From Dillenia suffruticosa (lineage: Eukaryota; Streptophyta; Magnoliopsida; Dilleniales; Dilleniaceae): a stretch of 64,000 nt of DNA. Shown here in pieces: positions 27,030 through 36,181 of this stretch. The notes beneath the pieces were generated by a model. It saw nothing but the letters and a program-made list of their open reading frames with translations. It was not told the origin of the DNA and made no database searches. The stretch is from NCBI GenBank assembly GCA_033439265.1, contig JAVTVX010000027.1:5161001-5225000 (forward strand). The letters run 5' to 3'. The position numbers and the translations under genes are program-made. Positions within the stretch are counted from its first letter, which is position 1, and every line of letters starts with the position of its first letter.

Positions 27030-28498
27030 CCGCTTTTTAGCTAAAAAAAACTTAAAAAGTAATTATAAGCTTTAACTACATCAACAACGACATGAACCCT
27101 AAACCTTTGGAATAGATCATTTGAAAGAATATTTAAAATTAAAAAAATTAAATTAAATTAAATTAAAAAATAAAATGAAAAAAATAATAATAAAATGAAT
27201 AGATAAAAAATAAATAAATATAATTATTTAATTTGTACGAATTCTTATATATCACTAATTCATATAAAATATCATTCTCTCTTTTAAATATTTAACTATC
27301 ATGTCTTTATATATAATTTACATTCAAATTTTTAACGATTTAACTCTATATTTTACTAAATTTTCTATATTCAAAATTTTTACTCTTTTAACCGGTATAT
27401 TTTCGAGAATTATATGATTTAACTATTTAATTTAAATATTATTTTAAACATGTACTTACTATAATTATAATTCTATTAAAATTAGATAATATTACAGCCT
27501 ATTATACCTTCAAATCATGAAAATTTTAAACATATATTAATAATTGATTTCTTAAATAATATTTAAACTCAAAATTCATGCTAGTTTTTAATGTGATCAA
27601 AGATAAACAACCGGTGATATTTGTACTTGAAAAAATCTCTTCGATGTTTAGTAAAATCTCTATATTAGGAAATCAAATCATGGATGGATTGTCGAAATAC
27701 CTTTACATGCTCGGAATGGGAAGCAAACCAAGAGAATGGAGTTGTGCTTGTGCGGTGCATGCGCAATGGGTTAACAGTTATCGGTTACGCAAACATTAAT
27801 GGTTGATAATAGATTGGTTTTTATCGATATGTACATCGACAGTAGTAAACTGACAATTAGTTTTGATTACTTCAATAAGTTGCGCTAACCATAAGCAGTG
27901 GTGTTGACGACACATGAGACATAAGGAATGGTTGCGGAATCAATTTGCGTTGTTGCTAAATCGGTGGCATGCGGTTATGTATTTGTAGAGATGAATGGCA
28001 AAAGTGATTGGCTGTTTGTAAAACAGAAGCGTGTAGCAGTTTCCTTTGTCTTTAGAGGATCAAGAGACACATGCGAAGGGGAATAATTAAAGGGGAATTC
28101 GAGTGTAATAATTTAAACACACTTGTCCATGTTCAATTATCTCTGCCCATTTGAAATTTGAAACGTCATAAGGCAATATGGGGTGCAGAACTGTCATGGC
28201 CACATATCATGTAATTGGGAATATTAACTCCTCGTGTTATATGTTAAATTGTATTCATTCTTGGATGGCACAGTGTTTTTACTTAATAAAAAATGTGAAA
28301 ACGGAGTTGTGCGATTATCCTTGGTGTTCTTTGTACTTGCCATAAATAAATAAAAGGATGGAAAGAAAAATTTCCGCAAATATTGCTGTGTGGGTTGTAC
28401 ATATACATATATAGAACATAGATTTTGTATATATATGCATATATGTATGTTTATGTACATATATATACATACATACATACATATATATATATATATAT
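27030..28498. other. Gene-free intergenic stretch
   Basis: AT-rich DNA between the SRFR1 promoter and the SINE-rich region, with AAATTAAATT runs at 27137-27230. The 73-codon open frame at 27578-27799 matches no family I recognise. The stretch ends in an AT/ATAC-rich tract at about 28400-28498. I see no gene here. Confidence 0.6.
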
Positions 28499-28690
28499 TG
28501 GTGTAAGTAAATTCCTTACTATCAACCTATATCTAAATTTTGACTGATTAATTTAATTAGGTATTGTGGGGCTCATTAAGGGATTGGTTCTCTTAAATCT
28601 TATTTTTTTATTCTCATAACTCGAACTCAAAATTTATAGTCGAGTATAATGTCCAACCGTTACATCATGGGAATTTAATGTGTGTGTCTG
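28499..28690 (-). mobile_element. SINE, probable full-length copy, minus orientation
   Basis: It shares with other copies the sequence GGTGTAA-TAAATT at its left end, then GATTGGTT, AAATCTTATTTTTTTATTCT and CTCGAACTC. On the minus strand the last becomes a B-box-like GAGTTCGAG. The flanks are AT repeats, so the target duplication (CATATATATATAT-like) cannot be proved. Ends are approximate. Confidence 0.6.
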
Positions 28691-28858
28691 CATATATATA
28701 TATTATCTATATTCAGTTTCAGGTGGTTGTGTGTTGAAACTCGAAGAAGGTTAGTTTGTGCCGCAAGAGTTTCATCAAGAGAAAAAAGCTTTATACTTGT
28801 GTGACATTTAATGTACTGTAACGCATTTCTCTTATAATCAAAGTTTTGGCTATTTTAT

Positions 28859-29045
28859 TTTATTTTTATTTTTTTATTTTCATCATCAACGTTTGATATT
28901 TATCTGACTAATCCGGTTTGAGTATTGTACAATCTATTTTTAGGTTGACTCTCTCAGATCTTTTTTCATTATTTTCAGAACTCAAACTCAAAATTTTTAA
29001 TTAAGAGGATAAAGTGACCGACCACTTAATCTAAAAGTTTTTGGT
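28859..29045 (-). mobile_element. SINE, full-length 187 bp, minus orientation
   Basis: It is bounded by a 17-bp duplication AGTTTTGnCTATTTTAT (28842-28858 and 29046-29062) with one mismatch. A T-rich run at the left end is the A-tail of a minus-strand element. The interior has the family words CTGACTAATCC and, on the minus strand, GAGTTTGAGTTCTGA (B-box region) with a TGGTCGGTCAC head. No coding capacity. Confidence 0.85.
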
Positions 29046-29750
29046 AGTTTTGACTATTTTATGAAAAACTAAAATAAGTACTACAAATTAATATTTTTGT
29101 AATTTCGATCATACATGATTGTGGTGGGATTTCTTCGATTCGAACATAGGGAGCCCAATGTTTCTGACGAAAATGTGAATTGCCATGGTTAACTTTCCAT
29201 TTAATTTCATATTTCTCTATTCGCCAAATAACTTTCCATTTATGAGTCTTAGACTAATAAAACTAAATCCGCATTTAAAAATTGTGTGATAGAAACCATT
29301 TAAGGACTAATTTGCAAATCCCAAACCTTTGTATGCAAAATTGGAAAGGAGGTAAAATCTTAGGGTCTCGATTATGAATCTGGCCATTGATTAATTAAGT
29401 AAGCATGTTCAGAAGAATACGAACTTTGAAGAAAACAATCAATATGTTATATAATGTTTTTCATTCAAATGTATTGTAATTTTAATGGAAAAATATTAAA
29501 TTTTTTTAATTAAAATTTTCAAATTCAAGTTTTAAGAATAAAATAAGAAATTGAGAAAATCAATTATATAACTATTTGAAATGGATTAGTTAATTCTTGG
29601 ATACCATTCTTAAAAAAATAAAAAAAAGGTATTATGCTTTCTTTTTTTTGGTACCGGAGGCATTGTGCTTTCCGTTTTCGAATACGAGGACTAACAATTT
29701 AAGGCACAGGCGACCCAAGCCCGGCCCACGCGGCTCCTAAAGGTCCAAAA

Positions 29751-29957
29751 TGTTTTTTTTTTTTTTTTTTTATGGTGTAAACAAATTATTTTCCTATTAA
29801 TCGATATCCATATTTCATTTGACTAATCTAATCCGAATATTATGAATCTATTTAGGAATTGATTCTTTTAAATTTTTTTTTTATTCTCATAACTCAAATA
29901 TAAGATTTATAATAAGGAAAATGTAACGATCTACCGTTACGTTTTACCGATTAGAGT
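29751..29957 (-). mobile_element. SINE, full-length copy within arm A, minus orientation
   Basis: A T-run of about 20 bases at 29752-29771 is the reversed A-tail. The interior carries TTTGACTAATCTAATCCGAA and TTATTCTCATAACTC. The orthologous copy sits at the same place in arm B (31551), so this insertion came before the duplication. The TSD is decayed here. Confidence 0.7.
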
Positions 29958-30596
29958 TTGATCAACGTGCTTTGTTTATGCGCTCGTGAACTTGTCCGGC
30001 TTGTTTTGTCCTAAAACTCCAAGGAGGTGCTAGCTGTGAAGTCCCCTAAAATCCTTGGATATATTTTCACATAAGTTGCCAATTTTTTCTTGAAAAAATA
30101 ATCTACAAGGATAATTTTTTGTTCCTCAACATTATCCCCACCCTTGTTAAGTCATCTGGTAAACTATTGCGTTCCCTAAAAATATATCAAATATTGCAAG
30201 TGAATCTCTCTCTTAAATTGAATTTCCTAAATAATAATATTTATATTTTATAAATATTACTAATAAAACTAGTAAAACTAGTAAAAATAGAGAGTTTTAC
30301 TAATAAAACTCTATATTTTTATTAAAAAATTAATTTAATTACGAAATATTATATTTAAAATAAAATAAAAATAGATCTCGGCTGAAGATCCCTGAGATTC
30401 ACTGCATAATATGTTTTATAAATAATGCAATGGCCACTGTCAAACAAAATTTCCATCCAGTCCATGTGAGCTAACATGGATAGTGGTCCAAACTGAGAGA
30501 GAGAGAGAAGCTTCCTCTTAGATCCCAAAAAGTTGGGATTTCATGAACTGGGTAAGTATAATGCAGGTGGCATACGTATCTTCACAAGATACTTTC

Positions 30597-30622
30597 TTTT
30601 TTTTTTTGGGGGGGGGGGGGGG
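30597..30622. repeat. T-run followed by G-run in arm A
   Basis: A T tract of about ten bases is followed directly by a G tract of more than ten and then GTGGGGG. A similar tract is at the matching place in arm B (33051-33075). The mirrored C/A tract lies at about 30787-30816, so the pair forms an imperfect inverted repeat around a short segment. Confidence 0.85.
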
Positions 30623-30686
30623 TGGGGGTTTATATTTTAAACTCACCACTATGATGTTTGTTTAATCTGTCAAGATAGATCGACTA

Positions 30687-30774
30687 AATTTTTAAGAAAA
30701 TAATATAATGATCGCAATCCCTTTTTCAATTTAATGATATCAGGTTCAAATTCTAGTGTAAAAAAAAAAAAAAC
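30687..30774 (+). mobile_element. Head-only SINE, 88 bp, plus orientation (arm A only)
   Basis: It is flanked by a perfect 9-bp duplication GATCGACTA (30678-30686 and 30775-30783). It contains GGTTCAAATTC, a good pol III B box, and ends in a run of 13 A. Arm B has the uninterrupted site GATCGAGTA at 33142-33150, an independent empty-site control. The unit is too short to have a SINE body: promoter region plus tail only. Confidence 0.88.
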
Positions 30775-31550
30775 GATCGACTAGCCACTCCCCACCCCCA
30801 ATCCCAAAAAAAAAGAAAAGAAAATGAAAAACTACCGATTGGTACCTTGTCAAAATTTGATTCAAATTCTTAATTACACATTAAATTTAAGAGAAATAGT
30901 ATTTATAAAGGTTATAACGATTAAGATTTTTTTAATGAATTATACTATCAATTACGACTAAAATTTTACCATTTTATCATTTATATAATTGAGATGGAAT
31001 CAAAATAAAAGGTGAAATGTTTATGAATTAACTAGTGTGTGTAATTTTTTACTTGTTTCATAAATTTAGTAATACATACTCAAAAAATAATATTACAAAT
31101 TTTTAGCATTATAATTATTTAGAAAAAGAAAACATGGCATTAAATAGAAGCTGCCCATGTATGGTTAGTTGGTCACTATAGATGTGCAACGTGCATAATT
31201 TGGCTTCAAATATGAGTCTAAGACTAATAAAACTAAATAAAAAACATTTAAAAATTTTGAGGACAAATTCGAAAATTTGTGGTAGAAGCTATTTAAGGAC
31301 AAATTTGCAAAAACCCAAACCTTTTATCCAAAATTGAAAAGAAGGTGTAACTTTGGGGTCTCGATTATGAATCTGACCATTGATTAATTAAATAAGCTTG
31401 TTTGGAAGAATATGAACCTCGAAGAAAACAATCAATATGTTATTTTATGCTTTCAATATTCGAACATAAGAATCCCAACATTGCAAAGGGAAAAACCATT
31501 GAACTACAGGCGGCCCAAGCCCGGCCCACATGGCTCCTACATGTCCAAGA

Positions 31551-31744
31551 TAGCTTTTTTTTTTCTTTACTTCACCACAAATATAAAAAACCCAAGTAAT
31601 CCTATTCGAAAAGTTATGAGATCCAATTAAAATATCGACTCTTTCAATGGCTTTTTTCTTTTATCATTCATAAGACTCGAAATCAAAATTTTAAATAAAA
31701 AAATTTAATATTCTACCGCTATACATGCATATCATTGGTTACAG
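31551..31744 (-). mobile_element. SINE, full-length 194 bp within arm B, minus orientation
   Basis: It is flanked by GTCCAAGA at 31543-31550 and 31745-31752, the short duplication expected for a retroposed element. The T-run at the left marks the A-tail of a minus-oriented copy. It corresponds to 29751-29957 in arm A. Confidence 0.75.
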
Positions 31745-33050
31745 GTCCAAGAAATATATACACTCGTAAACTTGTATGGCTTGTTTTCTTGGAAAAATCT
31801 CGTCGGTGCAAGGGGAAATTCCCCAGAATACTTGAATATATTTTCACATAAGTGGTCAAATAATTTTAGAAAAATGATCCGCAAGAGTTTTTGGGAAATA
31901 TCCGATAAAATTGAAATGATACGGAGAAAATTAACATACCCCTTCGCAAGAATGATATGCACAAATCGAAAATTGATCCAAAATTTTTTTCTCCAAAATA
32001 TGCCCATCCTTGTTAAGTCATCCGCTAAATTATTCCGTTCTCTGAAAATATATCAAATATTGCAAGGGAATCTCTTTTTAAAGTGAATTTCCTAAATAAT
32101 AGTATTTATATTTCACAGACATTTTTCTAAACCCTTGAAAGTCAAATTCTTTCATAATAAAACTTGAGTCCTTTGAAAGTCACCTTAAAAGACACAAACT
32201 CATTTCCTCGAGTTTAAACACCTGTATTTATTCGGGTTATACATGAATTATTTTACATATGTTAATATTAGTTATTTGCGATAAAAATATATTAAATTTT
32301 ACACGGATTAATTTAAAATTTCAGATATAGTATATAAATAAACAAACGCTCTACCTCAATAGTTAAGTTTTAATACTCATAAATTATATTAGTTGTAATA
32401 TCTAAATCTCCATGGATAGATTATTAATTCCCATAGTGAAGGGATTTGGTAGATCACCCTGGTAGACCTCTACCTTCTCCTACATGTATTGAGCAATCTC
32501 CTAATGCTATGTGGGTTTTTCCTTTTCTTTTCTATTTTGCGTGCACACGTTGATTTTCCTCTGATTTCGAATTCCAAAAAGTATCCACGCGAGATTTTTT
32601 TCTTTTTTTGTAGGCACATGTTGGCTTTCCATATAATTTGAATTTCAAGAATTTTCCACACGAATTTTTCTTAATAAAGAGGTGACAGAGAAAATCACGA
32701 GACTGGGTTGGAATTTGATCATTTTAATCTTGAAAATTTTAACTTTTACTAATAAAACTCTGTATTTTTATATAAAAAAAAATTTATTTAATTACAAAAC
32801 ATTAAATATAAAATAAAAGAAATTAGATCTTGGCTGAAGATCCCTGAGATTCGGTGCATATTGTGTTGGTATAAATAATGCAAATGGCAACTGTCAAACA
32901 AAAGATCCGTGCAGTCCATGTGAGCTAACTAGATAGTGATCCAAACTGAGAGAGAGAAAGAGAAGCTTCCTCTTAGATCCTGAAAAGTTGGGATTCCATG
33001 AACTGGATTAGTATAATGCAGGGGACGTACGTATCTTCCGCTGATCGTTC

Positions 33051-33075
33051 TTTTTTTTTGCCGGGGGGGGGGGGG
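33051..33075. repeat. T-run followed by G-run in arm B
   Basis: T9 then GCC then G13. The mirror tract (C-rich then A8) is at 33157-33178, giving an imperfect inverted repeat about 130 bp across, matching arm A. Other isolated T/G tracts are at 6128-6152 and 15713-15735, and a C11 tract is at 33854-33864. Confidence 0.85.
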
Positions 33076-33351
33076 AGATGGGGCAACTATTTTTTAAACT
33101 CACCCCATTTCATTGTGATGTTTGTTTAGTCTGCCGAGACAGATCGAGTAGCTGCTCCCCCCACCCCCCCAAAAAAAACACAAATGAAAATCAAAAACCA
33201 CCTGTTCGTACCTTATCAAAATTTGATTCAAATTCTGAATTACACTTTAAATTTAAGAGAAATACTATCTAAGGTTATAATGATTAAGAAATTTTCAAAG
33301 CTCTGGTTAGGATATCAACCTTTCACATGGATTATCTTATCAATTATCATT

Positions 33352-33446
33352 TTTTTTTATATTAGATGCAACCAAACGGATTCGAATTAGGGAATGGAGG
33401 ATGGAAGTGGAGAGATTTTACCGCTTGAGTTATTCATGAAGGATAA
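33352..33446 (-). mobile_element. Head-only SINE, 95 bp, minus orientation
   Basis: It is flanked by a perfect 15-bp duplication TTATCAATTATCATT (33337-33351 and 33447-33461). On the minus strand it reads TAACTCAAGCGGTAAA, close to a tRNA A box, then AATTCGAATCC, close to the B-box consensus, and ends in an A-run. This is the clearest tRNA-like promoter among the short copies. Confidence 0.88.
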
Positions 33447-33469
33447 TTATCAATTATCATTGATATTCA

Positions 33470-34452
33470 ATAATCATATTAATTTTGATTAAATTTTATT
33501 TGAATTGTTTTAAATTATTAAGAAACAAAACTTTTTTAATGTTTATTTTTTTTAAATATAAATTTTATTTAAAATTAATCAATACCCAATACCCGATTAC
33601 TAAATTAATTAAGCGTGGATTAAGTTACTCATCTTTGTTCTACAAAATGCGTTTTACTCATAATAGCTATTGTCGTGTGCGATCGTACCAGCATAATAGC
33701 TATTGTCCTTGCAACGACTCTCTCTCTTGGTTTCACCGGCTTACTAGAGTCCCATATATATTACAGTATGTTTGGTGGTAACTGTAAGAGATTTTGACTT
33801 GTTATTGGAACCAATTATCTGACAATAGAAAACGCAGTCTATGGAACATCACACCCCCCCCCCCAACCCAAAAGAAAAAAGTTCCTCAAAGTAATTATTG
33901 TGATCTTATTCTTGGGATGACAACAATAGCCTTCAAACGTAATCTTTATGTCCAAGCCTCCCAAGGACCGACGATAGGAACTGTTTCTAACTTTAAGCAT
34001 CTTACGTTGCTCCAAGAAGAAAATGAAATCCATCTCGGAATCATGATTTTTGATTTTTTTTGTCCGCCAAAAGAAAATCAAAGTACCTACAAATGACCAT
34101 ATGGATCCATCTAGCTTCTACTGAAAGCCATCAAGATTCTTAATCATATTCAAAGTTGAGGGAACAATTTCGATCACGTCAACTATTTTGTTGATACCCA
34201 TTTTCTAATTTAAATAAACCCTAAGATTCCCCCCCACCCACGGAGTGATTGCACAATGCACACCACCAATTATTTTTAATACAACCAACAACTAGACCAA
34301 CAATGGCATAATGCCCAAATTTCACAATCACCTCCCAACTACTACAGAGTCAAGCAAAGCATCTGAGTCATCTAACATTAAGAAGAAAACATTAACCTTA
34401 AGAAAAGAAAAAAAAGAGAACCACTAGATTCCAAGATGCGACAACAAATAAT
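33470..34452. other. Gene-free stretch downstream of KAI2
   Basis: It lies between arm B and the KAI2 stop codon. It contains a 16-bp direct repeat CATAATAGCTATTGTC (near 33659 and 33692) and the C11 tract at 33854. The open frames at 33485-33781 and 33794-34096 match nothing known to me. The KAI2 3' untranslated region must begin here, but I see no clear poly(A) signal to place its end. Confidence 0.5.
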
Positions 34453-36181
34453 TCAAACAGCAATGTCATGACGAATATGCCTTAACAAAACAGGAATAAC
34501 AATGTCCGGCGAGCTCAGCTGTGGCAAATGACCATCCGTCGACATGACCTCCACAACCGAGTCTGAGCCAAGATGGTTGTGTAGGTACTCAGACACCGCC
34601 ACCGGCACGGCCAAGTCCTTCATGGACTGAATAATGTGGCATGGCACGGTGGCTAGCCCTAGAATGTTGCGAAGATCACTTTGAAAAATGGTTTGAGCCA
34701 CGCTTAAGGCTATGTCTGGTCTCATGTTGAATAGGGTTCGACTAAATTCTTGAACCGCGACCGAGTCCATGTCCCCCCCTACGGCTAAAGGTGCGAATCC
34801 CGCACACCATGCCTTGTAGTTGGAGCGCATTGCTTCAAAGAGTTGGTCCAAATCTTCTTGCTCAAATCCTCCATAGTACTCCACATCATTCAAGTACCTA
34901 CCCAAAACGGAACAAATCAAATTGATTCAATTCTAATCGAATTATTCTTTTTCATAGATAATTAAGGCTCATTTCTATGAACCCACCAATCTTCGTGCAG
35001 ACAAAATTTTAATTTAAAAATCCCTAAAAAATAGACACCGATAATTGGAATTAAATCTTTTTCCGAATTGGATATCAACAGTCCTACGTTTTTTACTTTT
35101 TTGGGTCAATTTTAGAGTGATTGGTTAGAATTTGGAATTTTTTGGATGAGCTTCAAAATAACTTCAATTTGTCAAAAATGGAATGATTAAAACTCCAACA
35201 TAAAAAGTCAAAGAACCTAAAAGCTGCTCAAAAAGGATTTGACTTGTGTTTTTCTGCTCTAGTGTGAAGACAAATGTTGGGGACAGCATCAACATGCGAA
35301 GAACGTTCGAATGATGCGATTCCTAGAACTTCAAAATAACTTTGAAATTTCAAGAATAATCTTCAAAAGTAGGCTCTTTTTCTCCCCTCTAGTTCATTAT
35401 TTTCCCATCTTTTTCTAATCTCAAACTCAAAAACCAAAAAAAAAAAAAAAAAAAAATTTCCCATGTCCCAAACTCTAAACCAAATATAAAAGAGGAAAAA
35501 AAAAACTATTGCAATTTCTATAATTAGAATTCAACCTTAAAAAATCATCATTAGAAGCTCCAAAAAATAAAATCATCCCCTAAGCACAGTTAATGAACAA
35601 AATTTGACTTCCCCAAAAAAGGAAGAAAACCCCCTTTAGCAATCAAAGTATTATTATTCAAGTCCTATAATTAGAATTCCAAGTTCAAAGAAAAAACCCA
35701 GTTAACCAATCATACTGGCATGAATCAAATTTAATTGTGTTAATATACTTCACAACAACAACCTAAAATAGAAAATAAAAAAATTATCAATATTAAAAAG
35801 AAATAGAACATACCTGGGAGAACCAGAAAGCAAGATGATTTTGGAGAAGAGATCAGGGCGATTAACAGAAGCAATAACACCAATCATAGCAGAAACAGAG
35901 TGACCCACATAGATACAAGAAAAAGTTTGAAGTTCTTCCAAGATAGCCAACAAATCATAGGCATAACCTTCGAGGGTCGAATACCTCTCGAAATCGAAAT
36001 AGTCTGGGTTGGTTGTGCCAGCACCCATGGTGTCGAACAGCACAACCTTGAAATCATCGAGGAGGTGAGGCACCAGGTGTTTCCAGACGGATTGGTCGGT
36101 GCCGAATCCATGAGCTAGAACTATGACTTGCTCGCCTGAGCCTAGAACTTTCACGTTGTGAGCTGCCTCTACTATGCCCAT
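34453..36181 (-). CDS. KAI2: KAI2, karrikin/KL receptor alpha/beta hydrolase (2 exons, complete)
   Basis: Exon 1 is 35814-36181 (ATG at 36181; [18 protein letters not shown]). Exon 2 is 34453-34897 ([20 protein letters not shown] to HIRHDIAV). A 916-bp GT-AG intron splits Arg123. The protein is 270 aa, the usual KAI2 length. The catalytic triad is intact and in the family positions: Ser95 in GHSVSA, Asp217 in MKDLAVPV, His246 in TDGHLPQ. The [17 protein letters not shown] motif and oxyanion region are normal. KAI2 binds karrikins or an endogenous ligand in nucleus and cytosol, then works with the F-box protein MAX2 to remove SMAX1-type repressors. The next gene on this strand is SRFR1, as in Arabidopsis. 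KAI2 fits far better than the paralogues D14 or DLK2. Confidence 0.97.
34898..35813 (-). other. KAI2 intron
   Basis: The donor AG/GTATGT at 35813 and acceptor GGGTAG at 34898-34899 define a 916-bp AT-rich intron. It carries a long A-run at about 35437-35458 (T-run on the coding strand). Nothing else is recognised in it. Confidence 0.9.

Larger units (their letters stand above)
29220..30970. repeat. Direct tandem segmental duplication, arm A
   Basis: Arm A aligns in the same order with arm B (31200-33300). Paired anchors: GGGTCTCGATTATGAATCTG (29363 and 31355), GCCCAAGCCCGGCCCA (29712 and 31512; C/A variant at the third base), CCTTGTTAAGTCATC (30131 and 32009), GAAGATCCCTGAGATTC (30382 and 32834), GAAGCTTCCTCTTAGATCC (30508 and 32963) and TCAAAATTTGATTCAAATTC (30850 and 33217). 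The arms differ by several percent plus indels, so the duplication is not recent. Arm A has no gene. Confidence 0.9.
31200..33300. repeat. Direct tandem segmental duplication, arm B
   Basis: This is the second copy of the arm A unit, about 350 bp longer. Around 32120-32745 it has some 600 bp with no counterpart in arm A (30240-30300). It lacks the SINE that sits in arm A at 30687. Both arms keep a TATAAATAATGCAA motif (30417 and 32870) followed by a GA-rich leader, which may be relics of a duplicated promoter. No open frame is shared between the arms. Confidence 0.9.
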
